A stretch of 64,000 nucleotides of DNA. Origin: Norana najaformis (lineage: Eukaryota > Annelida > Clitellata > Crassiclitellata > Hormogastridae). A model generated the notes under the pieces. That model searched no databases. It was given only the letters and a program-made list of their open reading frames with translations, and was not told where the DNA came from. Each line of letters begins with the position of its first letter. Positions within the stretch are counted from its first letter, which is position 1. Shown here piece after piece: positions 1 through 11,677 of this stretch. Where the stretch lies: positions 36,395,727 to 36,459,726 of the forward strand of contig OZ029916.1 of assembly GCA_964023275.1 (NCBI GenBank). Reading direction: 5' to 3'. Made by a program: the position numbers and the translations under genes.

Positions 1-1540
1 TCTGCACTAGGAATTTTATTAAAGCTTATGGTTTAGGCCAAAATTGTTGCACTTCATAAATTATCACCCTAAATTATCCACTCCCAGATACAATGTAGTC
101 GAGCATAACCTACAAAAGTTTCATGTAAAAATATGTACTGTAAGTTAATATATTAGATTAATTTTTAAAATTCATAAATGCAATTAGTTGAACTTCAGGG
201 TGGTATCCAGGCATTTCTCTCTGAAAATTACCCCCAGATGTTTCCCCCGAACATATCATACGGGACTTTCCCCCGTAAGGCATATCCAAGGCATATTTCC
301 CGTTCTCATGCATATGGTCTATAGCTACAAAGTACTAGAAAAATATATGCAACCCGCTGGGAGAAAAGATATCGAAGGTGGGGTTTCGAAACTGAAAACG
401 CTCTGAAGTTTATTACTATGTACACAGACACGCTATCAACAGAGTGCCATGAAGTAGGATCCTTCACTAGAAAAGTACTTTAATTGGGTGGGGTTAAGGT
501 AGTCAATGAAAGTCCTAATTTCGTTCATGCTTGTCTAACGTAGGCAACAACCATCCTAGTTTCATGAACATAACACAAAACAAAGACTAAATAGCAGTAA
601 TTCACATTTAAGTGTTAAATCATATCTTAAATTGTTTAACATTAACCACTGAATCTATTCTATATAGGCTATACTGTCAGTAGACAAGGATAACTTATGA
701 AACGTATATTTGTTAGCATTACAAGACTAAGTCTAGACTAACTAGTTTTGAGCGTTAATTGCACCTGTTTTTGTGTAGTAAAAGTCCATACATAGGCCTG
801 GCTTTTGTACACAAGGTGCCTTACTGCAAGTTCACAGCTGCAAATTATGCTCTATAAATCAGACTCGATCCTTGCTCAAAGTCACGCACAGGGTTCACAA
901 TTCGTGCATTGCAGTTTCTATGTTTTTTGTTTGCTGCACAATTTGGCAATCAGTGTGCTGGTCGAAAACGCTGTTTCTAATACACATTTCGGAACTGTCA
1001 GTAAGTGCTAGAAGTTACTCCAGCTGTTGCCGTGTGCATTTTTCTATTCCATACCACTACACACCCTGATGTTGGCTCTTGGCAGCTCGCGATTAACACA
1101 GCTATGGATCTTTCAAATTTTCATTTTTTAACTTTTAGGAGAGCCCACTATTGTACTGATCTTGCGCTGAATGACAGAATCGTCGCCTTTTAATACATGT
1201 ACTGACTGTATTTGGCCTAGTGCGTATTTGCACCTATCCTACGCATGTGATTTTATCACTTTTACTGCTTGTAAATACGACAGTTTTATTATACATATGT
1301 CGGGTGGGAAACGACCAGGAAGGACTTGCCCGGTGAGACGTCCTAAAAACCGATGAAAAATATTCTTTAATTACAGTTTATAATCACTTTTTTCGTCCAA
1401 ACCTCAGCTTTTAAAGCCACATAACTCTGTTTTATAAAACTTCATCTGCTACCTCTCATGCAGCGGCAAATTACCTTTTCAGCACACGCAAAAGGTCACC
1501 CATTGACCTACTAGCGACAATATCTGATTGCAACATAATT
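1..1540. other. Intergenic sequence, no gene recognised
   Basis: AT-rich sequence with only short scattered open frames on both strands. None shows a family signature, a splice-linked continuation or a coding-like composition. I see no RNA gene and no clear repeat here. Confidence 0.5.
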
Positions 1541-1549
1541 CCTAATGTC

Positions 1550-1656
1550 TTAATTAAATTAAGGTAACTTATCTGTTTAATCACCTAGCTGTCGCCACTT
1601 CCATTACTTAATTAAATTAAGTTAACTTATCTGTTCAATCACCTAGCTGTTGCCAA
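1550..1656. repeat. Two-copy direct repeat, 58-bp period
   Basis: A unit beginning TAATTAAATTAAG and continuing through AACTTATCTGTTYAATCACC occurs at 1551 and again at 1609. The copies differ at a few positions only, so this is a fairly recent local duplication. No coding role is visible. Confidence 0.8.
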
Positions 1657-1849
1657 TTTTATTATCATTTCCTACCAAATCTCTCCTCAGAATTATACAC
1701 TATTACCCATTTCCAGTCCTGGTAGCAACTAAACTTCAAGTTGTTTAAAATGGCATCTGATCTTTACTCCCTTCTTCTGACTGAAATTACGGTTGACCTT
1801 CAGATCTTAGGCCTAACTAAAAACTCATCTCTTGCTGCATAGGCTGTTT

Positions 1850-1990
1850 TCTGGTGTTCTTGGATTTCCCTCTTGTTTTTCACCGGACTTAGCTTTGGCT
1901 TGCAAACCGATTTTGCTTAGTAGTGACACTCTACTGATGCCTTGAGTATTGCTACACCGGGGCTATAGGAATTTTCACATTTTTATTGTA
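1850..1990 (+). mobile_element. LINE 3'-end remnant leading into an ATT microsatellite
   Basis: The end of this stretch (CTGATGCCTTGAGTATTG then GGGCTATAGGAATTTTCA) matches the end of the LINE fragment at 7590-7920 and other copies near 20870, 27850, 35640 and 48440. The ATT array follows directly, so the microsatellite may have grown from the tail of this element. The element name is not known. Confidence 0.45.
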
Positions 1991-1992
1991 AC

Positions 1993-2155
<163 letters not shown>

Positions 2156-2159
2156 GATA

Positions 2160-3186
2160 TTGAATCATAGCGTGGTGTCGTTTCTACGTAATTTACGTAA
2201 TCTTCTTAGAACAAATAATTATGCTGAAGGGTGACATCGTGCTTTCCAGCAAACTGCCGACTGTCACCACCCAACGGTCTACAAACTAGTGGAATGTGTA
2301 CGCTCTGGACAGGATTTAGTTGAACAAAGACTAGAGCGTCACTAGGCAGGAGAGGTCAGACAGCCTGGCACCAAGAATAAATAATATGCAAATAAATCGT
2401 CCAATACAGGCTGTAACACAAGCTTACAGACAGTTCAAATCACTATCTTCGGAGAATTTCTCACAATTTGGAACTGTGACGGTTTACTATTTTTGAACTA
2501 TTTAAAACAGTATTCAGATTGACATAGGCCTACTGCTTTTAAAGAAAAATTCTGTTAGGTGAATGCGTTTTTACGTAATTATTATTCTTGCATGCCTGTA
2601 ATTTATTTTATATCTTTCGGACGGGGCGGGGCGCTTTTGTCGGGACCCTTTTGTCAGAGGCGCTTTTGACGGTCCACCTGGTAATTTAATGTTATCTGCA
2701 GGCATAACATGATACGGATTGTTCTCAGAACCCATCGGTACTTTTCCACAGTGAAATCCTCCTTGTTTAAGTCTGAAATTATCGGCTCTGGTGTCGGGTT
2801 TACACTGCCAATAAATAATTCTTACTGTGCCCAAACAATGTCGCCTATATCGCTCCATGGGTTGTGCGGTCATGCATGGTAGCCTGTGATCACGGTCCTC
2901 AGAGTTTTTCTCACGTCATGTATGGCTTAATGACCAAAGGATGATTTGCTACGTCTGACGTACAGGCTTGATCTTTGTGCATAGACTAGACCAGAGTACA
3001 TAGACTACCTTGCATGCACTATATACAATTGTAATATTGCAAGGAATAGATAGCCTAGCCTTTCTTCCCCCATTATGTACTTATTCAACGTACACAAGCT
3101 CTCTACATCATGCGTAGAGGTGTTTACAGGTAAGACTCGATTCAAAATTTAGAATAGAAAAATGAAGTTCTGCCTCGACTCGTAAC
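2160..3186. other. Region upstream of the fucosyltransferase gene
   Basis: No gene is recognised. The 100-residue minus-strand open frame at 2571-2873 has no family signature. On the plus strand, about 2682-2725 resembles the start of fucosyltransferase exon 2 and is listed separately. The promoter of the fucosyltransferase must lie here or further upstream, but no core promoter motif is distinctive enough to call. Confidence 0.4.
2682..2725 (+). pseudogene. Possible decayed copy of fucosyltransferase exon 2 start
   Basis: An acceptor-like TTATCTGCAG is followed by sequence matching roughly three quarters of the first 32 or so bases of the real exon 2 at 4688, including the shared core GATTGTTCTC and a CATC block. 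Similarity fades after about 40 bp. It could be chance, but the exon start and acceptor line up and a clearer copy lies at 4588. Confidence 0.3.
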
Positions 3187-5060
3187 ATGATATCGAAACA
3201 ATTTTTCAGTTCTAAACAAAAAGCAATGGATTGTTATCGATATAGGTATTTTCGTGTAAGCCTTCTAATACTGAGCTCAGGTTTAATTACAGTGTTTTAT
3301 GAGTATTTTAAACTGACAAGAGCAACACATACGGCACTGATCAGTTCAAAGGGAACCAATAGTAAACTGATTTCGTCTGAGCAAATGTTACTCCAACTGG
3401 GATTCATTTGGCCGAGGAAAAGTAGCGAAACGAATGATCGTATCTCAAATCAAATCAACTTTATGACTCGGTTGAATTATTCCGGCAAATTTAAGGCAAC
3501 AAAAGTAAAATTAATATATCATGTGCCTCATTCTAATTACGGGAATCCACCGCCCGAAGGTCAGCATATATTTGTATCTCAGGGATGTCCGATACAGTCC
3601 TGCAGCCTGACAAGAAACCTGGATGATGTTAGGAAAGCTGATGCTGTTCTTCTCCAGGGATTTCAGGCTTCTATGCTGAAGGATATGTTGCCGAAGCCAC
3701 CAAATCAAATTTGGATCATGACTGGTGGAGAATCACCTCCACTGACTGCCCGCATGAACATACTAGATGCACGTGCATTGAAAAACCTTGTCAACTGGAC
3801 AATGATCTACCGCAGAGACGCCACTATATCAATGCCTCGTGGCAAATTTGAGACCTTTCCAAATTTCACTCGCATAGAGAATTACTATTTGGCGGATGGA
3901 GTCAATTACGCCGGGGGAAAGACAAAGAAAGTTGGCTGGTTCGTCAGCAACTGCAACTTCTCGATGAACAGTGGCCGAGGAAACTATGCCAGAGAACTGT
4001 CCAAGTTCATTGATGTCGACATCTATGGACGATGCGGAAATCTGCGCTGTCTCAAGGACAAATCGACTACTTGTCTTGAGCTGCTTCGGAAAGATTACAA
4101 GTTTTACCTGGCTTTTGAAAATAATTGTTGCCGGGGTTACATAACAGAGAAGTTCTTTAAGAACTCATTAACGTAAGTATATAATGCGAAACGCTTCAAA
4201 TTTTAAGAAAGAAAATGGTACTTTTTAAAAAAGATATAAATCTTTGGCAATGTTTCTACCTCAAAGTACTGCAGGTTGGCCTGAGTGATCTGATCTAGTA
4301 TTCGGGCTTGAAAGGTTATGCATCAAACGGTTAAAATAACATGCAATAATTAAACGTGAAAACTTTTGACTTTTAATTATTGCATTTTAGTTTTTTCTTT
4401 CATGTTGTTCCAATAACAATACTTTACTGTGAGCTGTCCGCTAACGTCCAAATGATTGGCCTAACCAAAATGGAAATGCCTTTACTATATCATGCATTCA
4501 AGTGGTCTTGGTCTTGGTACAAGCGCCTTGGCAAAATCATACTAAGGGTTTGCTATCAAATTAATTGATTCATCAATGGTGTTTTAGAATTACGTCATAT
4601 CGATTGTTCTCGGGGAGTCTCCACAAGATTTCAAGGCATTTGCTCGGTCTTGATCGAAGCCTAATTTTGATATAATTCTATCTTCAGGAATGACGTCATA
4701 CCGATTGTTCTCGGAGCGCATCCAGACGACTACAAGGCCTTGGCTCCACCCAGTTCCTACATTCACGTCGACGACTTTGAAAGTCCGAAGGAACTTGCAG
4801 AATACCTCCATCTTCTCGATAAGAACGATACACTATACAACGAATACTTTCGCTGGAAGAAAACTGGAAGGTTCATTTCCACATCCCCTTGGTGTCGGCT
4901 GTGTGCTCTTCTGCAAGCTAATGACGACAGAAGCTATGTACACTGGTACCCCGACTTCCACAAATGGTGGGAAGAGGGCGTCTGTCTAAAAAAGGTGACT
5001 GATGGTCGATGGCAGTCGTGGAAAACAGATAATAGCTATAACTACAGTTCATCTATTTAA
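3187..5060 (+). CDS. Alpha-1,3-fucosyltransferase (GT10 family), two exons
   Basis: Golgi type II membrane enzyme expected to transfer fucose from GDP-fucose to N-acetylglucosamine of glycans. Exons are 3187-4172 (donor AC|GTAAGT, phase 2) and 4688-5060 (acceptor TTCAG), giving 452 residues. A short basic N-terminus is followed by a membrane anchor at about residues 23-40, then a stem. Family hallmarks in order are PPNQIWIMTGGESPP (region around the ExP motif), NWTMIYRRDATISMPRGKF, and the GDP-fucose-binding block FENNCCRGYITEKFF. Exon 2 supplies the C-terminal part of the catalytic domain, including VIPIVLGAHPDDY and the terminal cysteines. The usual FENS is FENN here, a mild change. The first Met gives a good anchor; a second Met at residue 15 is a less likely start. 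The exact linkage made is not deducible. Confidence 0.93.
4588..4660 (+). pseudogene. Decayed tandem copy of fucosyltransferase exon 2 start
   Basis: Located in the intron about 100 bp before the real exon 2. TTTTAGAATTACGTCATATC and the following bases match exon 2 (GAATGACGTCATACCGATTG onward) over roughly 65 bp. The translation matches VIPIVLGAHPDDYKAL as VISIVLGESPQDFKAF. The copy ends at a stop soon after the homology fades. Using its own AG would shift the frame, so it looks like a dead duplicate, though a truncated alternative terminal exon is possible. Confidence 0.75.
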
Positions 5061-5480
5061 GTCCTATGAAAATGGCTTTTCATTTAGTTGACGGGAAAAG
5101 TTGGCGAAACTGAAATCTACTTTTCATGTTTTGTTAGTCGAATTCTATGTCAATTCATGTTTTGCGGTGAATGCAAGACTAATCTGCCACTCTTGTACAT
5201 TATGTGGTTCGACAGGAAACAGGTCGGGTCTGTCGAAAATTCTAACCATAACTGGAAATACATATTGGAACACTTTTGATATTTACGTGGTGAAACTTGT
5301 CAAAGCATTATAGAACACCATCGACCGTATCCGTCTGACTGCCTGAATCTTAGGTGTTAACTTGAAACCTATTCTGACCCTTCATGCATATTGATTTTTT
5401 TTTGACAGAGCGACTTTTGACTGTGAATGAATCCGTGACTTAGCTTTCGTTAAGCCCTGTAAAAATCTCGAGTTTACGAT
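5061..5480. other. Probable 3' flank of the fucosyltransferase
   Basis: No canonical AATAAA follows closely after the stop. The stretch ends at about 5450-5495 in a tail-like motif (AAATCTCGAGTTTACGA then GATTACGATT) shared with 46370-46403, and in weaker form with 63220-63250. That is a repeat tail rather than gene sequence. Confidence 0.4.
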
Positions 5481-5484
5481 CATG

Positions 5485-6080
5485 ATTACGATTCCCACAT
5501 GAAACTGGACGTATACCTAAACCTAGGCATAACACCGGTCACCCAAGCCGCAACATTAGACAGATTGCATTGCAGCTGATTAACGCGGGAAAGAGTATCG
5601 CATGCATGAATGTATTTGCCATAGATAGTGAACCCTGCATGATGCAGATAAATGCGTACAGCAGGTTCGTGGCTGCTTGAGTTAAAAGCCAGCGGCGTAT
5701 TGGGCGATCTGGACGATGGTAGTAGAAGTATTTGCGACATAGGGCCTAAGTTACTCACGTTATCGGAGAGGGCCAATTACTGGTCCATGGTCACATCCAG
5801 ATTACGAATATAAGTGAAAAAAGAGACTTTAGGCATTCGGGAAGAAATGCTGCAGATTAAGAAAATCGATTTTGAAGACCTGCTCACGACTATCAGGCCG
5901 GATGAACCGGATTTATCTAGGTTCAGCAGGAAGCAGTTGGACGACATCCAGGAATCAAGCACTTTCGATACCTGAAGCATTTTCCCACTAAGCAGATCGT
6001 CTCTGCAGCTGAACCATGGACATATGTCTGAGTGTCATCAGCAAAGTGATGAACTGCGACCCCTAAAGAAGAAAAGCCCA
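5485..6080 (-). mobile_element. LINE reverse-transcriptase fragment (CR1/L2-like)
   Basis: Reading the minus strand from about 5980, the translation shows LDSWMSSNCFLLNLDKS followed by VRNLDVTMDQ-like sequence (read as IRNLDVTMDQ), which is typical of the C-terminal half of CR1/Rex/L2-type reverse transcriptases. It continues in a second frame with DTLSRVNQLQCNLSN. Frame changes and stops show it is dead. The catalytic YADD block is not present here. Confidence 0.7.
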
Positions 6081-6159
6081 AGCTTAAATCTGCGGGGTAC
6101 AGGATCTATAATAGATTACCTAATTATTATTTCTGCATTTATTAGGCGCCACTTTCTAA

Positions 6160-6308
6160 TGACTTGACACCAATGGATGGTGTCGAGCAATTGTGAGTGA
6201 AGGAGTTGCCCAAGGTCCCTACACAGTAATTGTTTCAGAGGAGTGTTGAACCCGTACTCTACGCATTACAAGCCGAGCACTCTCTCCAATAGGCTACCGT
6301 GCCCCACT
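6160..6308 (-). mobile_element. tRNA-derived SINE, copy 1
   Basis: On the minus strand it starts GGGGCACGGTAGCCTATTGG (A-box-like) and carries GGGTTCAACAC (B-box-like) about 40 bp later, followed by a body with CTTGGGCAACTCCTTCACTC. Closely related copies are at 54425-54600 (+) and 51858-52005 (-), with partial copies at 10530-10625 and 59180-59310. Family name unknown. Confidence 0.75.
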
Positions 6309-6384
6309 AAGATAGAATCGTGTGCGAAATCTAGTGGAACGAAGAGCTAGTAAGACCGTAAGAAAAATTCACAGCTTGGCGACG

Positions 6385-6565
6385 TAATCGTAATCGTAAG
6401 CAAACTCGAAATTTACAAAGCGCTACTTAAAGCTAAGCGCATGGCGCCAGCTATTCACGAGCTCCGCATCAAAACAGTGGGAATGTCCAAAGATGCCATG
6501 TCATGAACCAAGTCGAGTTGCCAAAAAACCAGAGAAAGAAGAGGGAAAGGAGCTGTTAGGGTGGA
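6385..6565 (-). repeat. Dispersed repeat, family R1, copy 1
   Basis: GTAATCGTAATCG, then AAAGCGCTACTTAAAGC and a body containing TGTCCAAAGATGCCATGT. A second copy with similarity of roughly three quarters lies at 15325-15480. Shorter relatives sharing CCAGYTTATTCACAGGCGCTC occur at 25415-25455 and 44785-44870. The repeat-like end at the low coordinate suggests an element inserted on the minus strand. Confidence 0.65.
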
Positions 6566-6597
6566 TTGTGTGCATCATAAGTGCAAAAAGCACCCTA

Positions 6598-6695
6598 CAA
6601 AAGTCGCCGCTGACTGCATGTTTTCACATCTAAAACCTACTTGACAGGCACATGAAAGACCGCGAGGGCATCGGCGAGAGGCCTCAACTCACCGC
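6598..6695. repeat. About 95-bp direct repeat, first copy
   Basis: The block AAAAGTCGCCG through ACCGCGAGGGCATCGGCGAG and GAGGCCTCA is repeated at 7172-7263 in the same orientation with only a few differences. The open frame at 6652-6966 starts inside it and resembles no known family. Confidence 0.85.
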
Positions 6696-7171
6696 CATGC
6701 CAGGGGAGGGCAGAAATACCCCACAGTTCCAGAACTATCACAAGCAAATGCGCGCGCTAGACTATCTACGCCGACTTCGAGGCTCCCAGTGGCAGCTGCG
6801 CCGGAAACCCAGAGACGAGCAAAGCAGGTCCCATGTAACTACGGCTAGGCTGTGGTCCGCTGCGATGGCGAAACCAAGAGGCCAGTCCTGTACTGCGGGG
6901 GAGATGCGGCACAATCCATCATTACTTTGCTATGCACAATACAAAGCAAATGCTAAAAATCGTTAATTTACCAGCAACTCTCATAGCATGGCTTTAATAT
7001 GTTAGCAGTAACCGCTAAAATTATAAGAAGCTTCCTCTACTCACAAGTAGGCCTATACAAGCAAGATTTTACAAATCTGATTTAGTAAAAAAAAGAGGTA
7101 AGTAAGAATCAATTATTGAATATTAGGCTATATAATATCAACAAAGCTTGTATCTGTGCTTGTAAAATTGA

Positions 7172-7263
7172 TACAAAAGTCGCCGATGCCTGCATGTTTT
7201 CACGTCTAAAACCTACTTGACAGACACAAGAAAGACCGCGAGGGCATCGGCGAGAGGCCTCAG
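7172..7263. repeat. About 95-bp direct repeat, second copy
   Basis: Near-identical copy of 6598-6695, about 575 bp away. The sequence between the copies is not repeated, which suggests two termini or two fragments of the same element, or a segmental duplication. Confidence 0.85.
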
Positions 7264-7589
7264 CCTCAAAACGTCCGTTCTCTCCCAGGAGTTTACCAGG
7301 ATTGGCCCGTTCCTTAAATTAAGGGATGCAACACTGTAATGCTCCCTCTCCTGATGTTACTTTGTCTCGTCTGCGGTCGCCGGGTGGGCAACGTTGTAAG
7401 CATAAACTTTTTTATCAGAAGAGAATTTGTTTTCTTACCGGCAATAGGCCTACTCGTTCCTTTTGTGTGCCTCCTTTACTTGTGTACTTCTTTACGGGCT
7501 TTCTCTTAACCAACATTCTACATTATTATTTTGTACCCGAAGTATGTAGCCTATGACCCATCAGGACGCTGACTCCCAAGACTTGCAAC

Positions 7590-7920
7590 TACAAGGCCAT
7601 GTCCTCTGACTGTTTCACTCTTACAATGCTCAGGACAAGGGTAGCTCTTGGTGAATGGGTGAGTGTGTTTTCTCAGTTGCTGACCCCACTCTGGAACTCT
7701 CTTCCGGCAAACTTTCGCTCTGCAGAATCGGTGTTGAGCTTTAGATCTCGCTTGAAACCTATCTTTTTCTGGACTCATGTCCTCAGTAGACTATTATTAT
7801 GTCTTCTCGGATTTCTCTCTTGGCTTTTGACCGTAATCACCCTGGAAATTAGCAGCGACCATCGATGATGCCTTTAGCATTGTAACAGTGGCGCTAGAGA
7901 AGTTCTTGAAATATCATGAT
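7590..7920 (+). mobile_element. LINE C-terminus and 3' end
   Basis: The translation at 7680-7760 contains LWNSLPANFRSAESVLSF followed by RSRLK, the hallmark C-terminus of CR1/L2-like LINE ORF2. It is followed by a 3' end (GATGCCTTTAGCATTG then GGCGCTAGAGAAGTTCTTG). Stops and frame changes upstream show truncation. Other copies of this 3' end are at about 1925, 20870, 27850, 35640 and 48440. Confidence 0.75.
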
Positions 7921-8371
7921 TATTATAAATGGCCCGATCGTGGCTTATTTCAGATATATGAATCTCGCGCTAGCAGGGTCCATACACGGGGACCTTAAAT
8001 GGCGTGATGCCCAATTCAAACGCTCAGCGGTGATAGATTTTGGGATACAAATGGTAGACCGAAAAAGGACCTAGGTCCCGCTAAATTAGGGCCGCCTATT
8101 ACAAAACGATGCATGAAAGATGAAAAATCTCACCCGATTAATTCTCTGATAAATGAGCAGGATGGAGGTCGCTATAAAAACGTGTACGTTTACATTTACT
8201 GTTTCATGTTTAGATGATGTTAAAAGTCTAGCGCACCATAATGGGTCGCTCTAGCTCCTCTTTGGCTCTATAGATTCAGCGGCTGAAGGCCGCAGACAGA
8301 TTGTTGATGATCGGGAAATATTGTAGATTCAATTTAAAACCATTTCGTTGTTTTCTAATTTATTTATTATA

Positions 8372-11300
8372 ATGAATAGACGATCCGTTGTGTTGCTTAG
8401 TGCTCTTTTGTGCATGGGTGTGATCGGTATGTTCCCAGGTACATTGAATCGTCGGCATTTCGAGAATATTCGCAGTTGTTTATTGCTATTGTGGCATCCC
8501 GTCTTCTCTCTTGCTCCCTTCTCCATGATTATCCTGTGATTATTTATTCGTTTTCACCGAATTTTTTCGTTTTTTAAACTTCTAAAATCCCATTTTAGCG
8601 CCAGTTCACTGCCTTTTTTACGTGAGTACTGGTCTTTTAGACGCTTATACTGGGTACTGTGAAATTATTAAAGGAATTGGATTGCAATTGTTTGACCAAA
8701 TGTGTTGTAACATTTTCTTACTCCTTTTACCGACAGAGCGACTTACACAGAGACACTCATTTTGAATAACTTTCACACTTCAGAGTTATTCTTTTTTAGG
8801 TTTGTGTGGCCTCACATTCAGGGAGGTGGGCCTGTTGTGGGAGAATTGTGCAACAAATTACTTTTTTCTTGCCAAACTTACAATACCATACCTTTTCTGT
8901 TACTTCTTTTAGCAGCATTACTGTTTTATGTTTTAGGATTTGTTGAGAGTGAAGATGTATTGGCTAAACCATTTGACAATACTGTGCTGTATTGTTATGA
9001 CAAAGATGGGATAGTGCAGTGGTATGGGCCAGATGAAAAAGAAATAAAGGAAGACAAACAGAAATACACCCTTGCCAATAATTCACTGACCATATCAAAG
9101 ACAGGTATGTAAAGTAGCAGAAGTTTGAGGTAAGGGATGGTTGTTGTCAATGCGCTCAGCAGCCGTAAGATGTTGGTAATCACTGGCATGCATCTTGTAA
9201 CTGTTATCTTTAAGTAATGTAATGTTATACATGTATGTATCTTGGTATCTTCTTTGGTAATTAAGCTTTAAAAGTTCTGAAAGATTTTTTTAACACAGAC
9301 TGAAAAATTCACCATGTTACTACATTATTACTTCGCTGTTCATATAATACAATCCAGAAGTGACTAACTTCTCTTAATGTGCTGAGATTAACATTCTGAT
9401 CCCAAAGGGAAATGTACATACGATAATGACTAACACCAGACTTCCTGATTGAGACTTACATTATTTTCTGTAAACAATGATTAATGTCTGATTTCTTAAC
9501 AGGAGAAGCAGATATTGGAGAATATCGCTGTCAGACACCATTCGAAAACAAAACTTTTGTGGTTTTCTGTAAGTTCTAGTTGAAGTAATTATTTAAATTC
9601 TGAAGTGTTAAATGAGGTATTTTTTGACTGTTGACATGTACTTTTGCACCAATGCAACCTCCAAAGTTTTAAATCCAAACTTGCTTGCTCTAACGTCAAG
9701 TAGGTATGGGTATTTGTTAATCCGCCTGTTTCTTTAAGGAGCCATTTCTTATCGATGTTGATACATGTTTACAATCATGTTTCATTATATAATTTAATTT
9801 TAAGGCATTTATGTGGCAACTTTTTTGTTGAGTTCTTTATGGTCACAGATATGATTATATATTGATAGGGGTGTATGTTTCTATTGCAAATTGACATGCA
9901 GACTTTTGTAACACAAGACCAATCAAGTCAGGATTAATCTTGTCAGGATTAACACTGAAAGAGGCTTGTAATAAATGATCAGTTACCTTGCCTTACCTTT
10001 GTTAGCTTTTTGTTCAGCTCTTCCTTACATTAAGCCGCTCGAAAAGTCAGTGAACTTGGTTCAGGGAGACAAGCTGGAGCTAACATGCAATGCTTGGGGA
10101 AATCCGAGTCCAAAGATCACGTGGATCAAGAACTGGGAAGTAGAAAACCTGGAGCTCGCTACAACTGGCCACGTTTCATTGGGCAGTGATGGAAAGCTAG
10201 AAAATGCACAGCTTAACATCACAGAAGTCACTTACGATGATTACGGATTTTACACTTGCAATGCAACCAACGAATACGGCTCGGTTCAGTTGACCATTAA
10301 AGTCCGTGTGAAAGGTTGGCTTAAATTAATTTAAAGTAAATTGGTAAACATGGTATCCTGTTGTAATTTTTTTAAAGGAGTAAATGAGTTTTGCTATTCA
10401 GACAAACCTTAAGTTTGAAAAAAGTATAGATTAAAAAATTGAATTTTATGTGATATGCAGAGGTTTGTTGTTGTAATTTCGACATTACAATATCATTTGT
10501 AATGTAATGTGAGAGTTGGTTACTCTGTTGGAACCTTAAGCAAGTCCTTCATGTAGAGTTGCTCAGCATAGGCTGATGGTTAGTCGTTAGATAGTGACAG
10601 CTGATGAGTACAGAAATAAACATAACATTATCTTCTCTCCAGACTGATTTTACAGAACCTTCGGATGCATAGTGCCTTGGAGTAAAAAATTTCTTAAAGA
10701 ATCAAAATGACTTCACCCACATGACCAATATCTCAGATGTGCCCAGTGTGCTAGAACTTTCTCCATTTACCTGAGAGCATTGTTCTTCTTGAGCTTTAGC
10801 ATCGTTTAGGCTAAGCAGAAGAACCTCAAGATGTTCGTAAAAGACATACATACAAACAAACATGCATACATACTTGCTTACATGCATACATACAAACAGG
10901 AAGGCATGCATGTACATGTTTCTGTATGTATCTGGCTATTTATATAGTGCCTTTTGAGTATCTTACAAAGTGCTTCATACTGACATATGCATATAAATGC
11001 AAGTCGTGCATAAATACATTCATTTTGATTGTGATGTAGATAAGTTGGCTCCACTTTGGCCATTTATTGGCATCTGTGCTGAGGTGCTTGTACTCGTAAT
11101 TGTCATCATCATCTACGAAAAGCGAAAGGCAAAGCAGAACTATGATGAAGATGCCAAAGAGGAAGGCAGCAACCAGTAAGTTCTTGACATCAACTTTTGG
11201 CATAGATGGAAAAGGACAAAGGAGTTCATCTGAACTTCTTTAGGGAGTAAATTTTCCAGATCTTTTGAATATTTTGAATTTGACAATCACGTTTTACTGT

Positions 11301-11677
11301 ATTTGTTAAAAGACACTTTACTTCAGGAGATAAAGTGTTTTGTTGTTGCTGAGTTTTAATTTGTTTTAATTCATTTTGGTCTAGAACTAGCAAATATATT
11401 TGTTGTTCTTTTGCTGTGTTTTAAAATATTTTTTCTTCTCAGTTGTTTTAATAAAATTCTTTTATTATTTTTATTTATATCTGAAAGTCATTCCTTTATT
11501 TCTTATAATATATTAAATTCTGTGGTTCTGCTTTTGTTTTAAGAAAAACTTCAAAACTTTTATTAAAACTTTGTAATTCTTCTATTTATTATTTATAAGC
11601 GTATCTTGCTTCGTGTTTGTTGCAGAACCAACACAAATGATCACCAGGATAAGGAGAAGGTGAGGCTAAGGAAGTAG
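8372..11677 (+). CDS. Basigin/neuroplastin-like Ig membrane glycoprotein, six exons
   Basis: Cell-surface two-Ig protein; vertebrate relatives escort monocarboxylate transporters and other pumps to the plasma membrane. Exons 8372-8426, 8937-9104, 9503-9568, 10018-10314, 11040-11175 and 11626-11677 join in phase to 257 residues. Exon 1 encodes a signal peptide (MNRRSVVLLSALLCMGVIG). Ig domain 1 (about 20-98) shows LYCY, VQWYG and the DxGxYxC-type ADIGEYRC. Ig domain 2 (about 99-195) shows LTCNAWG, ITWIKN and YDDYGFYTC. Potential N-glycosylation sites include NNS, NKT, NIT and NAT. The membrane helix LWPFIGICAEVLVLVIVIII keeps the buried Glu typical of basigin and neuroplastin, followed by a charged tail (YEKRKAK then acidic residues). 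It cannot be assigned to basigin versus neuroplastin because invertebrates usually have one shared ancestor-like gene. Confidence 0.93.
10530..10625 (+). mobile_element. Partial SINE, same family as 54425-54600
   Basis: GAACCTTAAGCAAGTCCTTC, TTGCTCAGCATAGGCTGATGG and GTTAGTCGTTAGATAGTG correspond to the 3' body of the tRNA-derived SINE at 54425-54600; the tRNA-like head is missing. It lies in an intron of the basigin-like gene. Confidence 0.6.

Noticed and set aside
7551-7778. 75-residue minus-strand open frame
   Set aside because: Antisense to a recognisable LINE ORF2 C-terminus on the plus strand.
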